From: Clostridia bacterium
GTDB lineage: Bacteria; Bacillota; Clostridia; Oscillospirales; CAG-382
Length of the DNA stretch: 64,000 nucleotides
Assembly (NCBI GenBank): GCA_017447445.1
Contig: JAFSNK010000038.1
Span: 24,614 to 88,613 of the forward strand
Direction of reading: 5' to 3'
In this document: piece by piece, positions 49,283 to 58,342 of the stretch
Layout of the letters: every line of letters begins with the position of its first letter
Position numbering within the stretch: the first letter of the stretch is position 1
Position numbers and translations under genes: made by a program
Notes under the pieces: model-generated
What the model saw: only the letters and a program-made list of their open reading frames with translations
The model's database searches: none
What the model was told of the DNA's origin: nothing

Positions 49283-50148
49283 AGGTATTCGTCGTGATCG
49301 GCCCGACCGCCTCGGGCAAAAGCAGATACGCGCTTTCGCTTGCGAAGGAGCTGGACGGCGAGATAATAAGCGGCGATTCGATGCAGATCTACCGCGGAAT
49401 GGATATCGGCACCGCGAAGCCCACCGCCGAACAGCAAAAGGCGGTCCCGCACCATTTAATAGATATCGCGGACATCACGGAGCCGTTCTCCGCGGCGCGC
49501 TACGTCGCGCTGGCGCGCGAAGCGGCGGAGGATATCGCCTCCCGCGGGAAGACGCCGATAATCGTCGGCGGCACGGGGATGTATATAGATATGCTCGTCT
49601 CCGGCACCGTGCTCCCCGAAACCGAGACCGACGGCGAATACCGCCGCGGGCTTTACGAATACGCCGAAAAGAACGGCGCCGCGGCGCTGCACGCCCTGCT
49701 CGCCGCGTCCGATCCGGAAGCCGCGGCTTCGATCCACCCGAACAATATAAAACGCGTCGTCCGCGCGCTGGAGATAAACCGCGAAACAGGAATGAGCAAA
49801 TCCCGCTACGAGGCGCTCGGCGCGAACGGCGCTCCGGCGTTCGATACCCACACGGTAATGCTTATGCCCGCGGAGCGCGCCGGGCTTTATGCCCGCATAG
49901 ACGCGCGCGTCGACGAAATGATGGAGGCGGGCCTGCTTTCCGAGGTGGAATCGCTTTGCGAAAAGGGCCTGCGCGAAACGCCTACCGCGTCGCAGGCGAT
50001 CGGATATAAAGAATTCTATCCGTATTTCGACGGAGAGATCTCTTTGGAGGAAGCGGTCGAAACCGTAAAACGCAACACGCGCAGATACGCAAAACGGCAG
50101 CTCACCTGGTTCGCGCGGATGCGCAAGGACGAAATAACGGAGGTCTGA
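49279..50148 (+). CDS. miaA: tRNA dimethylallyltransferase
   Basis: A 289-residue enzyme that adds a dimethylallyl group to A37 of tRNAs reading UNN codons. Walker A GPTASGKS (8-15), GDSMQIYRGMDIGTAKP, VGGTGMYID and the C-terminal QAIGYKEF with TRRYAKRQLTWFR-like segments are all present. The start overlaps the preceding stop (ATGA), so translation is coupled to the flippase-like gene, an arrangement without obvious functional link. Confidence 0.96.
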   Translation: MKVFVVIGPTASGKSRYALSLAKELDGEIISGDSMQIYRGMDIGTAKPTAEQQKAVPHHLIDIADITEPFSAARYVALAREAAEDIASRGKTPIIVGGTGMYIDMLVSGTVLPETETDGEYRRGLYEYAEKNGAAALHALLAASDPEAAASIHPNNIKRVVRALEINRETGMSKSRYEALGANGAPAFDTHTVMLMPAERAGLYARIDARVDEMMEAGLLSEVESLCEKGLRETPTASQAIGYKEFYPYFDGEISLEEAVETVKRNTRRYAKRQLTWFARMRKDEITEV

Positions 50149-50189
50149 ACCGCGCTTAACGGCGGAAAACAGAGGAAGGAGGGAAAACG

Positions 50190-51566
50190 GTGTCAGAAAG
50201 ACCGGAAGCGGAACGAAACGAAGTCGCCGCGGCTCCGGAGCGTGAGCTCCGCCCGGCGAGATACATAAAAAAGAAAAAGCTCAACCGCCGCGAAAAACTC
50301 GCGCTCTATGCGAAAAGGTTCTTCGCGCAGTTCGGCACCGCGCTGCTCTCGGCGTCGATAGTCGGCTACGTTTTCCTTCAGTTGATGCTCAACGTCGGCA
50401 CGATGGTGGAGGTCGAAAGCGCCTCCTACGCCACGATCAGCCAGAAAGCCGAGCTCACCGCCTATCTGTTCCGCGACGAACACGTTATCCCCGCCGGCGA
50501 AAGCGGCACCGCCTGCTATCTTGTGTCCGACGGCGAAAAGGTAATGAAAGGCGCGGATATCGCGGTCATCTATACCGAAGACGACGACGCCGCGCGCCAG
50601 CTTCGGATAAACGAGATCGACGCCCGCATAGAGGTGCTTAATAAAAGCTCGGTCAGCGACGGCGCCTCCACCACGAACGTTTCGCTTATCGACGAAAGCA
50701 TCGCCGGAGTCACGCTTGCGATGATACGCGACGTCGACGGCAACGCTCTGGACAAAGCCCTGCGCGACAGGGAGGAGCTTATGGTCCTGCTCAACCGCCG
50801 CCATTCGCTGGTGCATTCGGTAAGCTACACCGCGGAGCTCAGCAAGCTGTATAACGAGCGCACCGAGCTCGTCGCCGCAATGCACGGCGAAAGCTACGTT
50901 ACCAAGTCGCCGGAATCGGGCTATTTCTATTCCACGGTAGACGGCTACGAAAACGTCTTTACCTCCGAAGCGATGGAAACGCTCACGGCGGAGACGTTCG
51001 AAACGCTTTCGGAATCGGTCCCCGACCGCGCGCTTATCGCCGGTTCCGCGGGCAAAATAGTGGATAATTCCACCTGGTATATCGCGGTTTCGCTGGACAA
51101 GCGCTCCGCGGAGAAGTTCCGCGTCGGGCGAGAATATCCCATAACCTTCCAGTATTCCAACGGCGCCGTGCTGAATATGCGGGTACACCGCCGCGTTTCG
51201 CGCACCGATACCGACGATACCATCGTCGTGTTTTCCACCAAGGTCATGCCGGAGGGCTTCGATTATTCCCGCTGTCAGACGGTGGAGCTTACCAAAGCCG
51301 AATATGCCGGGCTGCGCATAAGCGCCTCGGCGATACGCGTCAGCAACGGCGAGACCGGCGTTTTCGTGGTGCTCGGCAACCGCGTGGCGTTCAAAAAGGC
51401 GGAAGTGATCTATTCCTACGCCGGATACTGCATCTGCAAAGTCCCGCTCAACCCGGATTACCCCAATCAAGACGATATCGCCTATAATTCCCGCACCGAG
51501 CTTTCGCTGCACGATACGGTGATAACCGAGGGCAGCGGCATCTACGACGGAATGAGGTTGACGTAG
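50190..51566 (+). CDS. HlyD-like membrane-anchored protein in the sepF cluster
   Basis: 458 residues from a GTG with AAGGAGGG upstream. A basic cytoplasmic N-terminus (KKKKLNRREK, about 28-37) and one membrane segment (about 48-68) are followed by a large external part. That part has a biotinyl/lipoyl-like barrel (LFRDEHVIPAGESGTACYLVSDGEKVMKG, split at the gly-rich turn), a helical hairpin (about 125-240) and a beta-barrel second half. This resembles membrane-fusion (HlyD) proteins. The place upstream of yggS and sepF is seen in other Clostridia, so a role in envelope growth or division is plausible; no partner transporter is adjacent. Confidence 0.78.
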   Translation: MSERPEAERNEVAAAPERELRPARYIKKKKLNRREKLALYAKRFFAQFGTALLSASIVGYVFLQLMLNVGTMVEVESASYATISQKAELTAYLFRDEHVIPAGESGTACYLVSDGEKVMKGADIAVIYTEDDDAARQLRINEIDARIEVLNKSSVSDGASTTNVSLIDESIAGVTLAMIRDVDGNALDKALRDREELMVLLNRRHSLVHSVSYTAELSKLYNERTELVAAMHGESYVTKSPESGYFYSTVDGYENVFTSEAMETLTAETFETLSESVPDRALIAGSAGKIVDNSTWYIAVSLDKRSAEKFRVGREYPITFQYSNGAVLNMRVHRRVSRTDTDDTIVVFSTKVMPEGFDYSRCQTVELTKAEYAGLRISASAIRVSNGETGVFVVLGNRVAFKKAEVIYSYAGYCICKVPLNPDYPNQDDIAYNSRTELSLHDTVITEGSGIYDGMRLT

Positions 51567-51568
51567 CC

Positions 51569-52252
51569 ATGCTCACCAAAACGGAAATTGCCGCGAATAT
51601 CGAAAGGATAAAGCGGGAGCTGAACGGCAGGGCGGAGCTGCTCGCGGCGACGAAAACGATACCCCCGGAGATTATAAACTTCGCCGCGGACTGCGGGATC
51701 ACGCTTATCGGTGAAAACCGCGTGAACGAGCTGCTGGAAAAATACGCGGCGCTGGACAAAACGCGGCTGCGCGTGCATTTCATCGGCGCGCTGCAGACAA
51801 ACAAGGTAAAATACATAGCCGATAAAGTGGAGATGATCCATTCGGTCGACCGGCTGCCGCTGGCGGAGGAGATCGAGCGCCGCTGCGCCGCGCTCGGCAG
51901 GACGATGGACGTGCTTGTCGAGGTGAATATCGCGGGGGAGGCGGCGAAATCGGGGATCGCGCCGGAGGATACCGAAGCGTTCTGCGAGGAAATAACGCGT
52001 TTTCCGCATCTTCGGCTACGCGGATTGATGTGCGTTCCGCCGAAATGCGACGATCCCGCCGAAAATATTAAATATTTTTACAAAATGCGTAAGATATTTA
52101 TTGACATTAAGCAAAAAAAATTAGATAATAGCAATGTGGACACGCTTTCGCTCGGAATGAGCGGCGACTACCTCGCGGCGGTCGAAAACGGCAGCACGAT
52201 GGTACGTATCGGCAGCGCGATCTTCGGCGCGAGAGATTACACGCAAAAATAA
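51569..52252 (+). CDS. yggS: YggS family PLP homeostasis protein
   Basis: A 227-residue alanine-racemase-fold protein without enzymatic domain 2. Lys29 in LLAATKTIP is the PLP-binding residue; IGENRVNELLEKY, HFIGALQTNKVKYI and SLGMSGDY with GSAIFG complete the family. It controls cellular pyridoxal phosphate and amino-acid pools. It starts two bases after the HlyD-like gene and precedes sepF, the usual YlmE-YlmF order of Gram-positive division clusters. Confidence 0.95.
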   Translation: MLTKTEIAANIERIKRELNGRAELLAATKTIPPEIINFAADCGITLIGENRVNELLEKYAALDKTRLRVHFIGALQTNKVKYIADKVEMIHSVDRLPLAEEIERRCAALGRTMDVLVEVNIAGEAAKSGIAPEDTEAFCEEITRFPHLRLRGLMCVPPKCDDPAENIKYFYKMRKIFIDIKQKKLDNSNVDTLSLGMSGDYLAAVENGSTMVRIGSAIFGARDYTQK

Positions 52253-52290
52253 AAAAATAAATAAAGAAAAACATATTCAGGAGGTACATC

Positions 52291-52767
52291 ATGGGACTTA
52301 TGAACCGTTTGGGCGAGATCTTCAAGAGCGATGAGGATTACGAGGAAAACGAGGAGTTTGAAGAATACGAAGAGGCGGAAGAACAGCCCGTCGTACAGAA
52401 CGCTCCCGCGGCGGTAAAGGCCGCCCCCGTCACCCGCGCCGCCGGCGGTATTTCTTCCGCCGCGCTCGAGATGAAAGTCGTTAAGCCGGAACGCTTCGAC
52501 GAAGTACGCCAGATCGGCGAGCATCTGCTTGCCAGACGCACCGTGGTCCTCAATCTCGAGGACACCAACAAGGAAACCACCAAGCGCATCATCGACTTCC
52601 TCTGCGGCGTCGTGTTCGCTATCGACGGCCAGGTCAAAAAGGTCGCCAACGCCACCTACGTCGTCACTCCGAAGAACGTCGACGTTTCCGGCGATCAGCC
52701 CGAAGCCGCCCCGGCGGAAGCCGCGCCCGCGGAAGCAAAACAGCAGCCGCGCGAACTTTTCCGTTAA
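52291..52767 (+). CDS. sepF: Cell division protein SepF
   Basis: 158 residues. The N-terminus (MGLMNRLGEIF) is the amphipathic membrane-binding helix, followed by an acidic Glu/Tyr-rich linker (about 12-50). The SepF domain lies at about 65-140, with ARRTVVLNLEDTNKE, RRIIDFLCGVVFAIDGQV-like KRIIDFLCGVV and FAIDGQVKKVANATYVVTP. An Ala/Pro/Glu tail ends the chain. SepF anchors FtsZ filaments to the membrane and aligns them. A clear CAGGAGG site precedes the ATG. Confidence 0.95.
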   Translation: MGLMNRLGEIFKSDEDYEENEEFEEYEEAEEQPVVQNAPAAVKAAPVTRAAGGISSAALEMKVVKPERFDEVRQIGEHLLARRTVVLNLEDTNKETTKRIIDFLCGVVFAIDGQVKKVANATYVVTPKNVDVSGDQPEAAPAEAAPAEAKQQPRELFR

Positions 52768-52783
52768 AGCGGGATAACAGGTT

Positions 52784-53068
52784 TTGAACGCATTCTTTTA
52801 TATAGTATCCGGCACGGTTTCGCTTATACTCAACGGCTTGCTGTTCCTGCTTCTGGCGAGAGTGCTGCTCTCGCTTATGGCGGACGGCGAAGAATCGCCG
52901 CTTGCCCGGATCTATATCTTTTGCTGTGCCGTTACGGAGCCGGTCGTCGCGCCTACCCGCAGGCTGCTCGACCGGATCCCGGCGCTGCAGGATTCGCCGA
53001 TGGATTTTTCTTATCTCGCCACGGCGTTCATCATAATACTCGTGGAATCCGCACTGCAGCTCGCGTGA
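52784..53068 (+). CDS. yggT: YggT family membrane protein
   Basis: A 94-residue protein with two membrane segments (about 7-27 and 72-92) separated by the conserved ARIYIFCCAVTEPVVAPTRRLLDRIP, with the family's EP-x(3)-P-x-R pattern. The start is a TTG 16 bases after sepF. YggT/YlmG proteins are linked to division and nucleoid or osmotic functions. The next gene in most Gram-positive clusters, ylmH, is missing here. Confidence 0.88.
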   Translation: MNAFFYIVSGTVSLILNGLLFLLLARVLLSLMADGEESPLARIYIFCCAVTEPVVAPTRRLLDRIPALQDSPMDFSYLATAFIIILVESALQLA

Positions 53069-53243
53069 AGCAAAGATCCCCGCGCGCGAGGCAGTGCTTC
53101 TCGGCGTCCGTAAGGGCGCCGGGGGCCGTTTGGCTTTTAATACGAAAATCTTTACCGCGGGACGGAAGCGTTTTGCGGCGTATAAATAAAAAATTCAGGG
53201 CGGAACGGCGCGCCGCGCCGTCGCCGCGGAAAGGAAGCAAACA
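53069..53243 (+). other. 175-base gap where ylmH usually lies, with an inverted repeat
   Basis: No credible coding frame and no YlmH-like (S4-domain) sequence. It holds a possible hairpin CGGCGTCC-GTAA-GGGCGCCG (about 53092-53111) without a T-run. A perfect inverted repeat, ACGGCGCG-C-CGCGCCGT (53205-53221), lies just before the divIVA ribosome-binding site. TATAAA at 53181 has no convincing -35. Confidence 0.5.
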
Positions 53244-53972
53244 ATGTTAGCACCGCACGAACTTAAAAACAAACAGTTCCAGAAGACGTTCAAGGGCTAC
53301 AACCCCCAGGAAGTCGACGAATATATCGAATTCGTGCTCGAAAAATACACCGAGGCGTACCGCGAAAACAACGAGCTGGAGCGCAAGCTCCGCATAGTCG
53401 TTACCAACCTCGACGAAATAAAGGACGAGGAGGAATCCATCCGCAGCACCCTTATTTCGGCGCAGAAGATGGCGGAAAAGATAATCGCCGACGCGAACGA
53501 CCGCGCGGATATCATCACCGGCGCAATAAAAGACCGCTGCGACGGCGTTATCGCCGAATTCCGGCAGCAGCTTCAGGCGGAAAAGGAAAAGGCGTGGGTA
53601 ATGCGCACCCGCATAATCGATTTCAAGAAAGAGGTCTACGAGCTTTACGGAAAGCACATTGAGGAGCTTAAGGACCTTTCGGTGAACGAAATAGAAGACA
53701 TAGTGCTCCCCGACGACGACGCGATAGTCACCAACATCTTCAACGACGTCCGCGTCCGTATCGAGGAGGAAAACGCCCGCCGCCGTGCGGAGGAGAGCAG
53801 ATTAAAGACCGAAGCCCCGCCTTATACCGAGGAGGAGCCGGAGGAAGCTCCCGCGCAGGAGGCGGCCCCCGAAGCCCCCGCCGCGGAGGAGGTCCCGGAG
53901 CTTTCGCAGAAGGCGAAGAACGCGGAGGACGAATACCTTAAATTTATGATGGAGGACGGCGCAAAGGAATAA
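53244..53972 (+). CDS. divIVA: DivIVA domain protein
   Basis: 242 residues. The N-terminal DivIVA membrane-curvature domain reads LAPHELKNKQFQKTFKGYN with PQEVDEYIEFV; a long coiled coil follows (about 30-190). The C-terminal 50 residues are a low-complexity Glu/Ala/Pro tail ending in EYLKFMMEDG. It marks poles and division sites and recruits division or growth factors. It is 25 bases upstream of ileS, the order also found in B. subtilis. Confidence 0.93.
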   Translation: MLAPHELKNKQFQKTFKGYNPQEVDEYIEFVLEKYTEAYRENNELERKLRIVVTNLDEIKDEEESIRSTLISAQKMAEKIIADANDRADIITGAIKDRCDGVIAEFRQQLQAEKEKAWVMRTRIIDFKKEVYELYGKHIEELKDLSVNEIEDIVLPDDDAIVTNIFNDVRVRIEEENARRRAEESRLKTEAPPYTEEEPEEAPAQEAAPEAPAAEEVPELSQKAKNAEDEYLKFMMEDGAKE

Positions 53973-53996
53973 AGCCCGCGCTGCCGTATCGTTTTT

Positions 53997-56804
53997 ATGA
54001 AAGACTACAAGGAAACGCTTAATCTGCCCGCCACCGATTTCCCCATGCGCGCGAACCTTCCGCAGAAGGAGCCCGAAACGCTTGAAAAATGGAACTCGGA
54101 GGGACTGTACGAGAATATGCTCCGCCGCAACGAGGGGCGCAAGCCGTTCGTGCTTCACGACGGGCCTCCCTTTTCCAACGGGAACATCCACATAGGCACC
54201 GCGCTGAACAAGATATTAAAGGACTTTATCGTTAAATCCAAGTCGATGGAGGGCTTCTTCGCCCCCTATATCCCCGGCTGGGACAACCACGGTATGCCCA
54301 TCGAGAGCGCGATAATCAAGCAGAACAAGCTCGACAGGCGCAAAATGTCGGTTTCGGAATTCCGCAGCGCCTGCCGCGAATTCGCCGCGAAGTTCGTCGA
54401 CCTGCAGCGCGCGTCGTTCCGCAGACTCGGCGTCGCCGGCGATTGGGAGCATCCCTATCTCACAATGGACCCGAAGTTCGAATCGCGCGAGGTGCGCGTG
54501 TTCGGCGAAATGTTCAAGCGCGGATATATCTACAAGGGCTTAAAGCCCGTCTACTGGTGCGCGCACGACGAAACGGCGCTCGCCGAGGCGGAGATAGAAT
54601 ATAACGACGCGCCCTGTACCTCTATCTACGTAAAATTCGCGGTGAAGGACGACAAAGGCCTGCTTTCGCCCTACGCCGATCTTAAAAAGACCTATTTCGT
54701 CATCTGGACCACCACGCCCTGGACTCTCCCGGGGAATATGGCTATCGCGCTCCACCCGCGTGAGGAATACTCGCTGTTTTCGGTCCCGAACGGCGAATGC
54801 TATATTATGGCGACGGCGCTTATAGAGCCCTCGCTCAAAAACGCCGGTATAGAAGAATACAAAGTTCTTGCGTCGTTCAAGGGGCGCGAGCTCGAATATC
54901 TCACCGCGCAGCATCCCTTCCTGGAAAGGGAAAGCGTTATAGTGAACGCGGAATACGTTACCATGGACAGCGGTACCGGATGCGTCCACACCGCGCCGGG
55001 CTTCGGCGTCGACGACTATATCACCGGTATGCGCTACGGCATAAAGATCGTGGTCCCGGTCGACGACAGGGGCTTCCAGACCGAAGAAGCGGGCAAATAC
55101 GCCGGTATGCGCTACGACAAATCCAACGAAGCGATCCTGGCAGACCTTAAAGAAAGCGGCGCCCTGCTTGCCAGCGAGGAGATAATCCACCCCTATCCGC
55201 ACTGCTGGCGCTGCAAGAACCCCATAATCTTCCGCGCCACCCCGCAGTGGTTCTGCTCGGTGGAGGCGTTCCGCGACAAAGCCGTGAAGGCGTGCGAAAA
55301 CGTCGAATGGATGCCCGCCTGGGGCGGCGACAGAATGGTCTCGATGATCAACGAGCGCGCCGATTGGTGCATTTCGCGCCAGCGCAACTGGGGGCTTCCC
55401 ATCCCGGTGTTCTACTGCGCCGACTGCGGCAAGCCCGTCTGCACCGACGAAACGATCGATTCCGTCGCAAGGATATTCGGCGAAAAGGGCTCCAACGCCT
55501 GGTACGACCTCGATGCTGCGGACCTGCTGCCCGAAGCTTTCGTATGCCCGCACTGCGGCGGCGTACACTTCACCAAGGAGACCGATACGCTTGACGGCTG
55601 GTTCGATTCCGGCTCGACGCACTTCAACGTGCTGGACGGCGAAAACGGCCTGGGCAGGCCCGCGGACCTTTATTTGGAAGGCGCGGACCAGTACCGCGGC
55701 TGGTTCCAGTCCTCGCTGCTCACCTGCGTCGGCTCCGGTCTGGAGGAAGCGCCATACAAGGCGGTGCTCACCCACGGCTGGACTGTCGACGGCGAAGGAA
55801 AGGCGATGCACAAATCTCTGGGCAACGCCGTCGCGCCGGAAGAAGTCATTAACAAATACGGCGCCGACATACTGCGTCTGTGGGTCGCTTCCAGCGACTA
55901 CCGCGTGGACGTCCGCGCTTCCGACGCGATCTTCAAGCAGCTTTCCGAAAGCTACCGCAAAATAAGGAACACCCTGCGCATCCTGCTCGCCAACCTCGGC
56001 TCGCCGGAAACCGATTTCGACCCGAACCGCGATTCGGTCCCGGTAAGCGGGCTGGAGCCCCTGGACAAATGGGCGGTCTCCCGCCTGAACGGGCTCGCCA
56101 AGCGCGTGCGCGAAGCGTACGACGGCTATCAGTTCCACATAGTTTATCACGATATCCACAATTTCTGCTCGATAGATATGTCGAAGCTTTATATCGACAT
56201 CACCAAGGACCGGCTGTATTGCGAACGCCGCGACGACAGATCCCGCCGCAGCGCGCAGACCGCGATGTATATCATAGTCAATGCGCTCACAAGGATGCTC
56301 GCTCCGGTGCTATCCTTCACCGCGGAGGAGACCTGGGGCTTTATGAGCCACGTCGAAGGCGACGATCCGCGCAGCGTGTTCCTTAACGATCTGCCCGGCT
56401 TCCGTGCGGAATACGATTTCGCACAAGAGGAGGAAAAATACGAGCGCCTGTTCTGCCACCGCGACGGCGTTATGAAAGCGCTCGAGCTTGCGCGCGCCGA
56501 AAAGACAATCGGCAAATCGCTGGAGGCGGATATAACCGTGTACGCCGACGAAAACAGTGAGGCGATGAAGCTCTTCCGCGAGTTCGAACCCATACTGCCC
56601 ACCGTGTTCATCGTGAGCAAGGTCGAACTTTCTTCCGGTAAGGCGCCGGAGGGCGCGTTTGCCGACGGCGAGGAAGGCGTCGCCGTTAAGGTCGTCCCCG
56701 CCGGCGGCGAAAAATGCGTGCGCTGCTGGATGCAGAAGGACGATTGCGCTCCGGACGAGGACGGGCAGCAGCTCTGCGCCCGCTGCCGCAAAGCGGTATG
56801 TTAG
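53997..56804 (+). CDS. ileS: Isoleucine--tRNA ligase
   Basis: A 935-residue class I synthetase. The HIGH motif is in PPFSNGNIHIGTA (57-69), and the CP1 editing domain carries TTPWTLPGN. WFCSVEAF and CISRQRNWGLPIPVFYC follow. The KMSKS loop reads KAMHKSLGN (about 601-609), a variant with His in place of the first Ser. The C-terminal zinc site is CVRCW and LCARCRKAVC. This is the bacterial form with C-terminal zinc finger, usually mupirocin-sensitive. Its end overlaps the lspA start by seven bases. Confidence 0.97.
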   Translation: MKDYKETLNLPATDFPMRANLPQKEPETLEKWNSEGLYENMLRRNEGRKPFVLHDGPPFSNGNIHIGTALNKILKDFIVKSKSMEGFFAPYIPGWDNHGMPIESAIIKQNKLDRRKMSVSEFRSACREFAAKFVDLQRASFRRLGVAGDWEHPYLTMDPKFESREVRVFGEMFKRGYIYKGLKPVYWCAHDETALAEAEIEYNDAPCTSIYVKFAVKDDKGLLSPYADLKKTYFVIWTTTPWTLPGNMAIALHPREEYSLFSVPNGECYIMATALIEPSLKNAGIEEYKVLASFKGRELEYLTAQHPFLERESVIVNAEYVTMDSGTGCVHTAPGFGVDDYITGMRYGIKIVVPVDDRGFQTEEAGKYAGMRYDKSNEAILADLKESGALLASEEIIHPYPHCWRCKNPIIFRATPQWFCSVEAFRDKAVKACENVEWMPAWGGDRMVSMINERADWCISRQRNWGLPIPVFYCADCGKPVCTDETIDSVARIFGEKGSNAWYDLDAADLLPEAFVCPHCGGVHFTKETDTLDGWFDSGSTHFNVLDGENGLGRPADLYLEGADQYRGWFQSSLLTCVGSGLEEAPYKAVLTHGWTVDGEGKAMHKSLGNAVAPEEVINKYGADILRLWVASSDYRVDVRASDAIFKQLSESYRKIRNTLRILLANLGSPETDFDPNRDSVPVSGLEPLDKWAVSRLNGLAKRVREAYDGYQFHIVYHDIHNFCSIDMSKLYIDITKDRLYCERRDDRSRRSAQTAMYIIVNALTRMLAPVLSFTAEETWGFMSHVEGDDPRSVFLNDLPGFRAEYDFAQEEEKYERLFCHRDGVMKALELARAEKTIGKSLEADITVYADENSEAMKLFREFEPILPTVFIVSKVELSSGKAPEGAFADGEEGVAVKVVPAGGEKCVRCWMQKDDCAPDEDGQQLCARCRKAVC

Positions 56805-57394
56805 CGATAATCGTCGCGCTGGCGGTCGTTATAGCCGACCAGGTCGGCAAAGCGATAGTCTCCGCGAATATGGAGCTTTACTCCGAAGCGGGGTTCATCC
56901 CCGGCGTAATAAGCTTTTACCACACCCGCAACACCGGCGCCGCGTTTTCTATGCTAAGCGATAAACAATGGGTGTTTATGGTGCTTTCGGCTGTAATGAT
57001 CGCCGCCATAAGCTGGTTTCTTGTAAAGCACGGCAAACGCCACGCCCTGCTCACCGTCGCGCTGGCGCTGATACTCGGCGGCGGGATAGGGAATATGATC
57101 GACCGCATACGGCTCGGCTACGTCACCGATTTCCTGCGGTTCGATTTCGTCGATTTCGCGGTGTTCAATATCGCCGATTCCTGCATAACCGTCGGCGCCG
57201 TTCTGCTTGGCGTTTATATCCTGTTCTTCGAACCGAAGGTGGAAAAACGGCTCGCGGCGCAAAAGGCGGAAGCCGCGTCCCAAACGGAAGCAAAAACGTC
57301 CGCCGCGGAAGAAGCGCCGCCCGCGGAGGATACCCCGGCGCCCGAAGCGGCGCCCGCTCCCGCCGAAGCGGAAGAACAGCCGAAAAATGATTGA
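56798..57394 (+). CDS. lspA: Signal peptidase II
   Basis: 198 residues from ATG 56798, inside the end of ileS; upstream in-frame starts would add ileS-derived shadow sequence. Four membrane segments and the catalytic aspartates are present: Asp111 in GYVTDFLRF and Asp127 in FNIADSC, with NTGAAFSM (45-52). It cleaves prolipoprotein signal peptides after lipid attachment, so it serves the lipoproteins in this window. The C-terminal 45 residues are an unusual Ala/Glu/Pro/Lys-rich tail beyond the normal end of the family near residue 150. Confidence 0.93.
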   Translation: MLAIIVALAVVIADQVGKAIVSANMELYSEAGFIPGVISFYHTRNTGAAFSMLSDKQWVFMVLSAVMIAAISWFLVKHGKRHALLTVALALILGGGIGNMIDRIRLGYVTDFLRFDFVDFAVFNIADSCITVGAVLLGVYILFFEPKVEKRLAAQKAEAASQTEAKTSAAEEAPPAEDTPAPEAAPAPAEAEEQPKND

Positions 57395-58301
57395 CGAACG
57401 CGTATTCCTGCCCGAGGACGGGCTTGCGGCGCGGCTGGACGTCGCCGCTTCGGAGCTGTTCGGCATAAGCCGCGCCCGCGCGCAGGAGCTTCTGGCGGAA
57501 GGAAATATAAAACTGAACGGCGCCGTGCGCGAAAAAAAGTTCCGCGTGCTGCCGGGGGACAGGATAACCGCCGACATACCCGAATCGCGCGAGCCGGAGG
57601 CGGTCCCGCAGGATATCCCGGTGGATATAGTTTACGAGGACGACGACCTGCTTGTCGTCGACAAACCGCGCGGAATGGTGGTGCATCCCGCCGCCGGAAA
57701 CCCGGACGGAACTTTGGTGAACGCGCTGCTGTTCCATTGCCGCGGGCGGCTTTCCTCCATAAACGGCGTTATCCGCCCCGGAATAGTCCACCGCATAGAT
57801 AAAGACACCTCCGGGCTGCTTATCGTCGCCAAGACCGACGAAGCGCACAAGGGGCTTGCGGAGCAGATCGCGAAGCACACCTTTACGCGAAGGTACGAAG
57901 CGATAGTCGGCGGGCGTTTTAAGGAACAAAGCGGCACAGTCGACGCGCCTATCGGCAGGCACAGGACCGACAGAAAGAAAATGGCGGTCACCGAAACCAA
58001 CTCCAAGCCCGCCGTTACGCACTGGCGCGTGATCTCCGAAAGCGAAAAATACACCCGCGTGGAATGCACGCTGGAAACCGGGCGCACCCACCAGATAAGG
58101 GTGCATATGGCGTATATCGGGCACCCCGTTGCGGGCGATCCGGTCTACGGAAGCGAAAAGTACAAACTCGGGATGGAAGGGCAGTGCCTGTTCGCGAAGT
58201 ATATTTCGTTTACCCACCCGGTCACCCGCGAAACGCTTTCCTTCGAAGCGCCGCTGCCAGAATATTTCAAAGAAGCGCTGCGCCGCGCCGGGATAGAATG
58301 A
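57387..58301 (+). CDS. rluD: RluA-family 23S rRNA pseudouridine synthase
   Basis: 304 residues from ATG 57387, overlapping the lspA stop. An N-terminal S4 RNA-binding domain (about 14-60) precedes the RluA catalytic domain, with the catalytic aspartate Asp138 in HRIDKDTSGLL and the later GRTHQIRVHMAYIGHP motif. The lspA-rluD (ylyB) pairing is standard in Bacillota, and RluD-type enzymes modify helix 69 of 23S rRNA. The exact target is inferred from context. Confidence 0.93.
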   Translation: MIDERVFLPEDGLAARLDVAASELFGISRARAQELLAEGNIKLNGAVREKKFRVLPGDRITADIPESREPEAVPQDIPVDIVYEDDDLLVVDKPRGMVVHPAAGNPDGTLVNALLFHCRGRLSSINGVIRPGIVHRIDKDTSGLLIVAKTDEAHKGLAEQIAKHTFTRRYEAIVGGRFKEQSGTVDAPIGRHRTDRKKMAVTETNSKPAVTHWRVISESEKYTRVECTLETGRTHQIRVHMAYIGHPVAGDPVYGSEKYKLGMEGQCLFAKYISFTHPVTRETLSFEAPLPEYFKEALRRAGIE

Positions 58302-58342
58302 CTTTCGAACTCTTAAGTACATAATATAAAGGAAATTATTTT

